From assembly GCA_903632075.3 (NCBI GenBank), contig CAHIKZ030001778.1, forward strand, positions 334,001-398,000: a stretch of DNA of 64,000 bases. Reading direction: 5' to 3'. The position numbers and the translations under genes were made by a program. Position 1 is the stretch's first letter. Every line of letters begins with the position of its first letter. The notes beneath the pieces were generated by a model. That model searched no databases. It was given only the letters and a program-made list of their open reading frames with translations, and was not told where the DNA came from. This document shows positions 21,481 to 32,640 of the stretch, piece after piece. This stretch comes from Acanthosepion pharaonis. Taxonomy: Eukaryota; Mollusca; Cephalopoda; Sepiida; Sepiidae.

Positions 21481-22430
21481 CTCTAAATTAAATAGAAAAT
21501 TTAAAAATAAAAACAGCTTGATCTGCTACCAAGAAAGTTGGTTCACTGTGTCGTGTAAGACAATTCTTCTCCTCTGAACCTATCTTACATATTTTTAAGT
21601 CTACTAATCATCCATGTTTTGAATATTGCTGCCACATATGGTCCGGTGCTCCTGATGTATATTTAGAGATTTTTGATAAAATCCAAAGAAGTATCAGCAA
21701 TATTATTGGTCCTGACCTGGCATCTCGGCTTCAGTCACTTTTCCACAGCCGTAAAGTTGCTTTTTCTATAAATACTTTCATGATAACTGTTCGAATGTAG
21801 GTATATTTTTCATATTGTAAATACACATGGGAGTTAGATTTTAAATTGTTATTTATTCGCCCCCCCCATTAAACATGAATTGTACATATGGGGACTATTT
21901 AAGTTTTTTATAGAGACATTGAGGCATTATGGTGGTTGTAGTAAGAATGGTAATTAAGAATGTGTTGTTTTGGTGTTAGGAATATTGTAGTATGTTTGGG
22001 TCACTGATTGTGGCTAGCTAAGTTTAAATTTAAGACAGAACAAGACCGTCCTTTTCCCCAGTTTGGCCTTGTGCCACATTTTGTATTTTCAAAAATAAAT
22101 ATCTCTCTTCGCTATGGCACCTAGACTTTATGAATAAGCGCAGTACTAGATTGGCAACAAGGTCTCATCAATTCACAATTGAATTGGCGAGATTCAACCG
22201 TAAGTTCTATGCTGACAGTTTCTTTTTTCGCACTTCTCGCTTTGAAATTCATTCCCGTTTCTATGATTTCCAGCCAACATTGATCATCAAAAATTTAAAT
22301 GCAATGTCAATCGTTATCTATTGTCTTCATGATTACTCTTCTATTGATCTCCATTATCTAATTCTTTCACACTCAGTAACCCCTTGTGTCTTAGTAGCTT
22401 TATTTCCTTGCATGGGTTGATAAGTTTAAA
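21480..22430 (+). mobile_element. LINE-B 3' end, interrupted by repeat R1
   Basis: Reads YKSTNHPCFEYCCHIWSGAP-type sequence, DKIQRSISNIIGPDLASRLQ, then breaks near 21797 and resumes near 22095 with LRYGT, TRLATRSHQFTIELARFNRK and FYADSFFFRTSRFEIHSRFY. It ends in the family's 3' tail (TTGCATGGGTTGATAAG plus A-run). Compare 60735-61966 and 62505-62880. Confidence 0.75.
21797..22095 (+). repeat. Dispersed repeat R1, copy 2, inserted in LINE-B
   Basis: Matches 8870-9118 over most of its length. Comparison with uninterrupted LINE-B copies (for example 61640-61690, TTGTTCGGATGAGCTCTTCG) places its edges near 21797 and 22095, giving an element of about 300 bp. No clear terminal repeats. Confidence 0.55.
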
Positions 22431-22499
22431 AAAAATGCTTCGACGCACCTTTCTGATTTCGCTTAACTGCAAGAGCTTCATCTTTGTGTGAAATCATAA

Positions 22500-22925
22500 T
22501 GTTTTATTAAAATTTCACCCGATATAAGACTTCATAGCCATCCAAAGTAGAAGGTTTCAGTTGAAATGGATGAAGTGTGGGAGAAGATTGTAGGAAGTGA
22601 ATTGACCCTTGATTTGAAGCGATCAAGATTAAGCTGTTCAGGGAAGTGGCAATTCTTGTGGAAAATTCACTCCGAGTGGACTGTCTTCTTATATTTAGAA
22701 CACGTAGGAAATGAGGGTGATTTGACTCCGTGGAAGTAGCATTGCGTGTCCTGGTTGCAAAGGTCTGAACTGGTGGAACTAAAGAATAGAGCTTATCTGA
22801 ACATTTGGTTTGCGACGTTGTGTCCGTGGAAAAGATGTCGGAGAGTGGAAAATAAATCTTCCCTCGCAAGGCTACCCAAACGATTTTACACTATCAAGAA
22901 TGGAAAGTAATGATTGAATAGTCGC
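22500..22925 (-). mobile_element. LINE-A 3' end, decayed
   Basis: The minus strand reads KCSDKLYSLVPPVQTFATRT, RNATSTESNHPHFLRV and a degraded end. Same family as 1430-2095, opposite strand. Confidence 0.7.
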
Positions 22926-23477
22926 AATTCAAATATGGCAGCAATGCTCCATTTTTGGACTAAAGATAAAGGAACTAAACTTCCTGGAGTAATAGAATAA
23001 GCCGATCATTTTACCACTATATTTGGCAATGAATTGTATATATTAGCTCTACCTTAGTTCTGGAGTGAACTTGAAATTCAACAGACGTTCAAAACATGAA
23101 GTCATAGGGGGTACAACTATTCACCGTGACTGAAGAAAACTTCGGTTCTGAACGTTGGAGATTAAATAATAGTAGCTTTGTTTCTGAAGATTTAAAAGTA
23201 ATAAGCCAGTTATTTCCTCATTGAACTATTAGCGTTTGATCAGAAGAGAGATCAGCTGCATGATTTGAGAATGTTCTTCATTAGATCGTTGAAGAATGTG
23301 ACGGAATTTACTAAGCTTAGCATTGCATAAGTGACAGTATCCAGGAAAGGTTAATTCTCTACAGTAGAAATAATAATATATTCATCAAAGTAGCTTAAAT
23401 ATAACTTTAAAATTATAAGCGTTATAGGTCCCGGTTACAGTGATACACATAACTGAATTAAATCATTGAATTAAACT

Positions 23478-23660
23478 GGGTTTCACGCCCTTTACGATCG
23501 TCAGACAAACTGCTTAATTTTGAAATTTAGGATTTATTTATGGTTGCGTATATAGTTTTTTTTGTGTTAGTGGGAGTAAAAAAAATTAAACGGATATACG
23601 CAACCATAAATAAATCCAAAATTAATCACTTTTCTGACGATCGCAAAGAGCGTGAAACCT
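23478..23660. mobile_element. Fold-back element near the AT tracts (copy 1)
   Basis: GGTTTCACGCCCTTTACGAT... (23478-23553) is repeated in inverse at 23594-23660, with arms of about 65-75 bp around a 40-base loop. On the plus strand the right arm has CTGACGA, a short CGC/GCG stem, GAAAC, a hammerhead-like order that lacks a valid cleavage triplet (GTG). A mosaic copy is at 31035-31215. Confidence 0.6.
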
Positions 23661-23747
23661 AGTGCCACAAACTCACATCAACGCAACTAAATATGTTAGT
23701 TCTATCACTGACATTGACCGCTTTCCAATAAGTACCGAGCATATATA

Positions 23748-23749
<2 letters not shown>

Positions 23750-23799
<50 letters not shown>
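23750..23799. repeat. (AT)n microsatellite
   Basis: About 48 bp of TA dinucleotides. Confidence 0.95.
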
Positions 23800-23801
<2 letters not shown>

Positions 23802-24016
23802 AAATTGTAAAAAAATATATATATATTTTGTAATAAAATTGTTATATATATATGTTAACAAAATACGAAATTAATCACTTAGCTGATTGATGTTAACATC
23901 AATCAGATGGGTGACAAAATCCATATATGTATTTATTCTATTAATGCTCTCACTCTGATATCAAGTACTTTTTTACTGCAAAGACTGCTTGCATTACTTT
24001 CAGGCTTCCACTGACA

Positions 24017-24018
<2 letters not shown>

Positions 24019-24082
<64 letters not shown>
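24019..24082. repeat. (AT)n microsatellite
   Basis: About 64 bp of TA dinucleotides, followed by the block that recurs in the array margins. Confidence 0.95.
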
Positions 24083-24084
<2 letters not shown>

Positions 24085-25280
24085 AAATGAGAGAAAGAAC
24101 AGATGGAGTAAAATTTTACTGTTTATAGCATTTACTTTTAAAAAGTGCTCAATACAAAGTAGACCAATATTATTATTATATTTTATTATAAAAGATTATA
24201 AGAAAAACATGTTGAAATCATTACACAAACGCTTTCATATTTCAATACTTGGAATGTATTTTTTCAGGCCTTGGTATGTAAATCATTTTTGAAGGAAATT
24301 CAAAAACAAATTCTTACCTCTTTTATGAAAGTTAAAGGATGGGGCGGTGGGGGACATAAGGTCAGAATTAAAATTACACTAGTGGAGGTGGGTGAGTTAT
24401 TTTTTTATGTCAGGATAACCTGGAGCATAGACAGGCCATCGTTGACGAATGCGAAAAATATAGACAATACATTTGTCCTTCACCTTCTGAGTTTCCGCTT
24501 TCTTTCTGGCGTAAATCTGACATTTCATTGGTTAATTAAGACACACCCACAAGTCTATTTTTAATTCTGATCTTATGCTTCCCCACCATCTTTAACTTTC
24601 GGAAAAGAGGAAACAATTTGTTTCTAAATTGCCTTAAGAATCATTTTAATCACCAGTAACTAACCATCGCCTGAAAAAGAACACTCAAAGTATTGAAATG
24701 TGAAAGCTTCGGAGTAACGATTTCAATATAATCTTTTATAATAATAATAATAATAATTATATATATATATATATATACACAAACACACAAGTAAACTGAG
24801 AACAAATGGAGCATAATTCCATTGTACGTAACATTTAATTTAAATGAGGGCTCAATACAGAGTAGAGCTAAATATTATTTATTTTAGGATAGTAAAACAT
24901 GTTAAAATCGCTACATAATGTCAATTTTTTTTTCAACATCATATAAATTTCGGGCGATGTTAATCTACTGGCGAACTTAGTAGTTTAACATCGCCCGAGG
25001 AGACACGTTTGAGGTGTGAGAAACAAAATTGACATTATGTAGCGATTTTTAACATGTTTTAATTTCAAATAATATTATATAAGTGGACATTGAAGTCAAC
25101 ACTCAGTGGCGACTGTTTCATGCTTAAATGCAGTCGTCAGGCCATAACGATTGTGTATGAGCATGAATCAGACTAGAATGTTCACTTTTATAGTTACTTA
25201 CGCTCTATCCTTGATAGTGAGCACTTTAACCTATAAATATAGCATACTTGAAAACTATATTTCAACCACATACACACATA
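24083..25280. repeat. Template block T (intact copy) with two fold-backs
   Basis: Contains two inverted structures: 24172-24256 against 24690-24752 (about 60-bp arms, 430-bp loop), and 24896-24975 against 24985-25065 (arms with CGCTACATAATGTCAATTTT and GGGCGATGTTAA). Segments of this block reappear in order, separated by satellite pieces, at 32600-33960 and 53090-55140. No gene seen. Confidence 0.7.
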
Positions 25281-25292
25281 CAATATATATTA

Positions 25293-25339
<47 letters not shown>
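25279..25339. repeat. (AT)n microsatellite
   Basis: About 60 bp of TA dinucleotides with a few TATT breaks. Confidence 0.9.
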
Positions 25340-25341
<2 letters not shown>

Positions 25342-25399
25342 AGGTTATATTTGTTAAAAATATATATTATATTTATAGAAAATAAAGCACAATATATAT

Positions 25400-27320
25400 T
25401 TGAAAAAATCCACGTTACAACCAAAAAACTTTTTGCGTTTTCTCTTCTTTTTTAATATATACACTTTTCTCTCGTTGGAACAATTATAACCTCTTCCCCA
25501 TACATACATACATATATATATATATATTTATATGATTTATACAAATATAAATTTTGTCACTTAGCTGATTCAGCAACCCAGCTCCAGCGTTTCGTAGACA
25601 AAGCCTTTTTGTAGTCTTTCGGCTCCCTCGTTAGTAGCTATCATATTTCAGATTGGTCTTATTGGGGCCTTTTTATCAGTTAGTCGTAGTTACAATTAGT
25701 ATAGTAAATAAAAGCTCCTATAATTGCGATAGAAAATAAAATTGCAATTTATGTACATTTTTATAACAATGTTTTGCATGTAAAATTGTAAGTTGATTTT
25801 CTGTTTTTTCGTCGCAAACAGTTATATGGCTCGAGATGTTCATATAAATGAACACAGATCTGAGATAGAGAAAGTTCATGCCTTTTAACAAATTTCAGTA
25901 TTCACAGTTTACAAGAGAAAAGAAAGTACAAGCGCACAGACTTAGAGAAGCTGGCATGTAGTTCCTACTTTAGGTGAGACCTTTATGTATATTTCTTTAA
26001 GGTTAGGGAGACACTGGGTTTAGATTTGTGCAGACGAGTTGGCATTTTTCAATTGACTGACTACAACCTGTTTCAAAGTTTTGCATTTATTTTTCGGCGA
26101 TACAAACTCGGTTGGAGTTGCACAATAGACACTGCAGTTAGAAGTAATCTTTTTCTTCAATTTTATTTTCATAATCCTATAGATTATGCACTCTAGATCA
26201 CGAATATTAAAGGCGTTAGTGAAAAGCAATCCACGGGAAAGAACTCGGCAAATAACAAAGATGTTAAACACAACGCAGTCTACCATATGCCGATATTTAG
26301 AAAAGACAGTTAAATATATAATTTAATAAAATGTAATTGCACTTCATTTCTTGAAGAAGAAAGTTAATAAACGAAAACAGAAATTAATTATTTTTCAACC
26401 TAATATATGAAATAATCGACTTTCCCGTCATTTTCGACGTGTGAGTCAAGCAACCCAGTTCTCTGAACCGAACAACCAGAATACCCGCACATATGATTTC
26501 ATTATAGCGGTGAAGACTTGAGCAGAACCAATTATATTAGGAAGAACCGAATATAGAGAATAGGTTCATATAGTTTGCCACAAGGTCAGTAAAAGACTCT
26601 TCTGATCACGGCCAATAGTACATGAGATGCTGACAGATTGTGATAAATACAGAGCATAACATTGCAAGTAGGACCCAGTAAGAGATATTATCATGTCGGG
26701 TAGCCTATTTAGGTTAGAAATACTCTCAGGTCAGGTAGCCTATTTAGGTTAGATGGTCTCTGATTGAGGGTGTTTCAAAGTATCTGGATGTGACCCCTAA
26801 ATCGCATTGGCTTACTCATACTTCAAACTTAAAAAAGCAACCCTCTTGACACTCGGCCATGATGTTCCCATATTGCACCCGCTCATGAACAGAGATGCAC
26901 AATGTGTCAGCCTATGAGGCACATGCTCATCTGGTTATGCTCAGGCAATTGAGAAACGAATATGCGATAATGAACAGGATATTTACCGTAGCCCACCTTA
27001 ATTAATCACGACAAAACGTGTACATTTTAACACCTTTAATCAGTTAAGATTAGAAACCATGAGAGCCATACCTGGTATAGCCTCATGGAATTATTATTGT
27101 TGTTATTACGCCTTTGTGTATCACTGGTATATTTTCTTTTTCCTAAATTGTTGTGGCTATGTGTGAACTCAATTTCATTTGGTTTGTTGCAAACAAACTG
27201 TCACCAAATTTAAGAACGGCCTCTCTAAAAGAAGAAAGTGTGAACCATTACGTTGTTATTTACTCAGCTCATTTTAACTTGGCACAAGGTCACAAGTACT
27301 ATACGCACACTATTATGTAG
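25400..27320. other. Mostly unassigned intron 1 sequence
   Basis: A short stretch near 26770-26860 reads VSKYLDVTPKSHWLTHTSNL, possibly a LINE reverse transcriptase fragment (compare the Y-L-G-V-x-L-D motif). GGTAGCCTATTTAGGTTAGA occurs twice in 26700-26756. The rest shows nothing recognisable. Confidence 0.35.
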
Positions 27321-27322
27321 TA

Positions 27323-27997
27323 CAGGTTAAGTATTCTTTATCCGAAATTTCAAAATCCGAACGTTTTGCAGGTGCTGACATGGAAAATTTCAGAAAGCAC
27401 TTGGAAGGTTCCTAGGTGATGTGCAGTTGTTGTAGATGAACTCATCTGCCCTAAGTGGGCCAGTCCAGCTACGTAACCTACGTTGACGCCAGTTTTTTTT
27501 GTTAGCGATCGTTACAGCAACACCTTTGTTCGTGGATAGCTTAAATGGTGTTACGTGCTCAGTAAAGATATTATTCAAAATATCAAAAAGTCCTGCACTT
27601 ATATATTTTTTGTAAGCTGTGATCATGTGTTTTTGTACACGTATAGAAAGTACAAAACATTAATTTTTATGTGAAATCTTAATTCCACTACTTAAAATAT
27701 CCGTGTGAGCATGACTAGCGTTATTATCCGTATCTTTATGTACTCAAAAATTATTATAATTTATATAAAACCAATTTCGGTGTATATGTTATTTATATAA
27801 AACTATCTTTAGGGTATATGTATAAGTTGTGTTATGTAATGTAAAGAGATATGTTTATGCTTGGGTTCCATTCCGAAAGCGCCCTATTTTGAAGATGCTA
27901 TATTCAAATTAAATAGCTGGTATACCAGACTCCGAAAATATCTGAAAACCGAAACACTTCCGGTTACAAGAATTTCGGATACAGAATTCTCAACCTG
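27323..27997. mobile_element. pogo/Tigger-like non-autonomous DNA transposon, 675 bp
   Basis: The ends are inverted repeats CAGGTTAAGTATTCTTTATC and the complement of CAGGTTGAGAATTCTGTATC, each followed by CGAAATT. A TA lies directly outside both (27321-27322 and 27998-27999). The CAGGTTGAGTATCC-type terminus and TA duplication are those of pogo/Tigger elements. A 78-codon minus-strand frame inside has no transposase motif. Confidence 0.7.
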
Positions 27998-28249
27998 TAA
28001 TGGTAAACCAGACTAGCTCGTTAACCATTACCTCTCACCAAAAGGCTCGTTGATTCGCTTTTGGAAAAGCTTTCCTAATTATGAATGATTTCTTTTTTAC
28101 TTTAATCTGAATTTTTTTACTTTAATCTGAATAAGTTACTCTATCCTCAGGATATTGAGCACTTCTATATTTGATATATCATCTATATATCAGTGTTGTG
28201 AAGTAAAGAGTACACTCCGGTGACTATATTAACTAGTCAATACGACAGC

Positions 28250-29492
28250 ATTCGATGTTATAAGGTGGTTGGTACCCAAACCGTAGTCAGGCTGTTCGCT
28301 GCGATAGGCTTGTCAAAATCTCTGCCTTCGGGCAAAGAGGGACCCAGACGAGTCTATGTCTACGGGGAATATTTACTCGAGCGTGCGGGCTCGCAATAGC
28401 CCCACGTAAAAATCGGCCTTGTGCCACATCCATTACTTGTGGGGAGGATTGTGTAAATACCAGCCAAATTGTAGTCTGTACCAGGCTCGCGATAAAGACA
28501 AGACCACAGTCTTCGGGCAGAGGGTTACAAGACATCCGTCTTCGAGCGGAGGATGACTCAGTCAGGCTCTGTCTTCGGATAGAAACTCGGGTGAGAAAAA
28601 CGGACCAGTACTGGATCCGAGGCTGCTTTTGAGGCTGGATACATTTTGACCAGTGACCTGAGTGGAAACGCTCAGGTTCCACACGTACAACTTGACCTTA
28701 TGTCGCATCTATTCCGTAGTGGTGTGACTGGTAAATACTAAACCAATTGTAGTCTGTCTCAGGCTCATGAATAGACCTCTGTATTCAGGCAGAGGGGAAC
28801 AAGACCTCCGTCATCGCGCGAAGAGTGACTCGTTCGGGGTTCTGTCTTCGGTTGAGAAAAACAGACAAGCTGGAGTCAGGTAGTTCACTGTCTGGCTTAT
28901 GATCGACCAGACTTTGTCTTCGGACAGAAGGTGACAAACACTCTCTTCGGGCAGAATGTGACTCAGTCGGGGGCTTTGTCTTCAGATTGAGACTAGGCTG
29001 AGAAAAACAGACAAAATAATATATCCGAGCCCGCCTTCATGAGGGCTGGGTAAATTTGGATCAGTGGGCTGAGTGGAAACGCTCGGCTTCCCTACAGTAA
29101 ACTTCACCTTGTGTCGCATCTCGTCTCAGTGAGAAGACTGGTAAAATACTAGTCGTTTTGGAGTCAGTCTTCATACTAACTATACAGGCGTTACGGTAAG
29201 TAGCCTAAGCATCACATATAGAGACCCTGATATGAATTACGTTATACCAAGTACGAGTGCATGTTATAAAGATAACCTTACAATAGGAAGTTATAATGAT
29301 CAGAATGTGCATCTACACACATCGGACGTCAGAAATTTAAAATTACATCCTCCATTTTCAGCGTTTCTCCTCATTTATAATCATAACTGATCTTTATTTG
29401 TCTTTCGTTCACAGCTTCACCTGATCTCGTCCATATTATTTAGTCTGAAGAAGCCCTTTTGAAGGATGAAACGTGTCACATCGGATTCTTTT

Positions 29493-29534
<42 letters not shown>

Positions 29535-29630
29535 ACTGGGATCGAATATAGATCGGGATTCGACAGAATGATAAGATAAAGAACAAATAGAAAACGTTTA
29601 AAATCTAACATGTTTCACTTTTATTAAACA
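28250..29630. repeat. Element E1: satellite progenitor with hammerhead-like 3' end
   Basis: Three loosely similar tandem units (near 28270, 28460 and 28740) each end in a CTTGTGTCGCATCT-type stretch. Within them are recognisable pieces of the 119-bp satellite: CTGTCTTCGG, GAAAAACAGACAAGCTGGAG, TCACTGTCTGGCTT and CTTCGGACAGAAGGTGAC. The part 28690-29630 is repeated at 55250-56165 with high identity. Near its end lies CTGAAGA, a weak stem, GAAAC, GT, GTC (29445-29477), then an (AT)n tract. No coding frame. Possibly a non-autonomous Penelope-like element. Confidence 0.65.
29495..29532. repeat. (AT)n microsatellite
   Basis: About 36 bp of TA dinucleotides directly after the hammerhead-like motif of E1. 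Confidence 0.95.
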
Positions 29631-29781
29631 ATCCCGTAAATATTTTGAAGAAGTCGTGAATTTTAAAAGATTTATATAAATTCAATTTTAGTAAGAAAGT
29701 GTTTATCCTTATGGGAAGTGCTCGACAACAAGGGATCTCGCAAAACTTTCTGTCTTCTAGATCAATAGACATGTAATTTTG

Positions 29782-29783
<2 letters not shown>

Positions 29784-29820
<37 letters not shown>
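29784..29820. repeat. (AT)n microsatellite
   Basis: About 37 bp of TA dinucleotides. Confidence 0.95.
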
Positions 29821-29823
<3 letters not shown>

Positions 29824-29863
29824 TGAGACACTCAATTGTGTCAGCCAATAGAAGCATTTGCTA

Positions 29864-30185
29864 TTTAGTCCATATATGACAAGTGTAATATGGTATTCGA
29901 TATTTAGCGTATATATGACATGGGCACACTGGTATTCGATATTTAGTTTATATATGACAAGTGTACTATAGTATTCGATATTTAGTCCATATTTGATAAG
30001 TGTACTATGGTATTCGATGTTTAGTCCATAAATGACATGGGTACTATGGTATTCGATATTTAGTGCATATATGACAAGTGTACTATGGTATTCGATATTT
30101 AGCGCATATATGACATGGGTACTATGGTATTCGATATTTAGTCCATATATGACAAGGGTACTATGGTATTCGATATATGGTCCAC
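29864..30185 (+). repeat. 39-bp minisatellite, about 8 copies
   Basis: The unit contains CATATATGACA, TACTATGGTATTCGATATTT and AGTC. Because 39 is a multiple of three, one frame stays open and gives a 13-residue repeat (YMTWVLWYSIFSA type); there is no sign that it is translated. Confidence 0.85.
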
Positions 30186-30763
30186 ATATAAGAAAGAGTC
30201 TATGGACAACAGAGGAAGATATGATTTTAGACGTCTCGTTTTCACATCAGATTTATTTTGGCAAGGAAACTAGTGATTAAGAAAATCAACAAGGTACATA
30301 TTACGAAGGTAGAGATGTGTGATTGCAGATTCCTCAGCAACATATGAAACGACATGAAAAGATGAAGACAAAATACTAGCTGAATTGAAAGTGCCTACCA
30401 TATCATTCGAAATAATTCCACACCATACGAAATAGGATATGGGAAGTGATGATTGAATCCATTGAAACAGGAAATAGAAGCGTTATTTAAAACAGAAAAG
30501 TGTTTCGAAGACTTTTTTGAAATCTTCTACTTAGGAATATAGATAAAAGACCAGAGAAGGTTTTGAATTTAGAAAATTATCTCTGAATGTACTAAGATTT
30601 GTTTTATGCGAGCACAAATAGGTTAACTTTCATTGATATAACCAGATACAATAAATTGAAGAAAAATAGACACTATCAAGGTGTATCAAAAGCATCTTCA
30701 CTTTTCAGTTTTTACTCCAAAGCTTATCTTATGTCCTCCTCTAAAAACTATTATTCAATTATC
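30186..30763. other. Unassigned intron 1 sequence
   Basis: AT-rich; nothing recognised. Confidence 0.45.
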
Positions 30764-30773
30764 TATCTATCTA

Positions 30774-30805
<32 letters not shown>

Positions 30806-30824
30806 CTCTCTCTCTCTCTCTCTC

Positions 30825-30862
<38 letters not shown>

Positions 30863-30894
30863 TGAATAAAAACAGTTCACTTTAAGGTTGTGTG

Positions 30895-30960
<66 letters not shown>
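30764..30960. repeat. (TCTA)n(TC)n(TA)n and second (AT)n tract
   Basis: TCTA units to about 30804, TC units to about 30827, TA units to 30858, and a further TA tract at 30902-30960. Confidence 0.95.
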
Positions 30961-30964
<4 letters not shown>

Positions 30965-31034
30965 TATTGGATGATGAGTGTAGACAAAACAAGGGTTTTT
31001 AAAACAGACAATAACGTTAGGCTGTTCTTTTTTT

Positions 31035-31330
31035 GCGATCGTCAGACAAACTGATTAATAGACACTGCTTCAATTTAGGATTTATTTATATACCACATGT
31101 TTATTTCTGTCTTTTTTGCTGTTAAAAGTTAGGGGATATAAAAAAATAAAACGGATATACGCAAATATAAATAAATCCAAAATTTCAAAATTAATCACTT
31201 TGTCTGACGATCGCAAAGTGTATATATGAACCTCAGATCAAAACTCACATCAACGTAACTCAATATGTTAGTTCTATCATTGATATTGACTGTCAGACAA
31301 GAGTTGGGTTTTCCAATAAGTACTGCTTGC
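31035..31330. repeat. Second copy of the 23478-23750 fold-back block
   Basis: GCGATCGTCAGACAAACTGA, AGGATTTATTTAT and the inverse arm with GGATATACGCAAATATAAAT, then ACTCACATCAACGTAACTCA and TATGTTAGTTCTATCA follow the order seen at 23500-23740. A few satellite-like bits (AGACACTGCTT at about 31061, GTCAGACAAG at about 31291) replace or interrupt the original, the first sign of mosaicism. Confidence 0.7.
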
Positions 31331-31339
31331 ATATAACTG

Positions 31340-31340
<1 letters not shown>

Positions 31341-31430
<90 letters not shown>

Positions 31431-31491
31431 TATTGCATCCATGGACTAATATATATGACTATATATATATATAAGATTACTAGCTGGATAT

Positions 31492-31590
<99 letters not shown>

Positions 31591-31643
31591 TGTCAGGTTC
31601 TATATCGGATATATATATATAAATAAGACTTGGAGTTATGTTC

Positions 31644-31674
<31 letters not shown>

Positions 31675-32569
31675 TATATATATCTATATATATATATATA
31701 AATAAACAAGTTATATATATCTATATATATATATAAATGTCTTCGTGCAGGTGACTCATCCGGGTTCTGTCTATATATATATAATAAAGTTCTTGTCATA
31801 TATCTATATATATATATATATATAAATAAATAGGCTGTTCTCTGTCTGGCTATATATGTCTATATATATCGGGTTAAATAACCATTGAAAAACAGACTAT
31901 TTATATGTTCTCTATCTATATAACTAAATTGCATATATTCATATATCTATATATATATAACACTGCTGTGAAAAACATATATATATATATAAATAAATTC
32001 CTAATGCGGCTTTTCTATATATATATATATCTTCGTAAATTCCAGTAGGTTCTATCTTCGGATATATATAAAGATAAATGGGTTAGGCTATCTATATATA
32101 TATATAAATAACTTCTGTCTCTTTTATATATCATCGGGTTCTGTCTTCGGATAAATGAAAATATATATATTAGGCTGTTCTCTGTATGGCTTGCGATATA
32201 TATATATCTTATATATATATATATATATCTTAGATAGATATATGCTATAAAACAGACAAGTTAACAAAATTAAGAAATTTGCGACTGAGAAGACTTCTGT
32301 CTTCGGACAGCTGATTGAGGTTGTCTTATATGCTGCATCAATCAGTTAGGCTGTTCTCTGTCTGGCTTGCGACAGGCTTCTGTCTTCGGACAAAACTCGG
32401 TCATATATCTTCAGATTTACAGACATAAGTTATTAATGTTCTCTGTCTGATTGCATTGAAAGACTTTTTACTTCGGAAAGACTGCTTGCATTATTTTCAT
32501 TGAAAAACAGAAGTTGGACACTATAGCTTGCGACTATATATATATATATATATATATCAGGTTCTGTAT

Positions 32570-32600
<31 letters not shown>

Positions 32601-32640
32601 CCAAATGAGAGAAATTCAAATGAGATGGAGTTAAATTTGG
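31341..32640. repeat. (AT)n tract interleaved with satellite fragments (left outer margin)
   Basis: Long TA runs (31341-31428, 31496-31583) continue as short TA runs alternating with pieces of the 119-bp monomer such as GTCAGGTTCTATATCGGATA, GTCTTCGTGCAGGTGACTCA and TAGGCTGTTCTCTGT. The monomer pieces keep their normal order. Confidence 0.8.
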
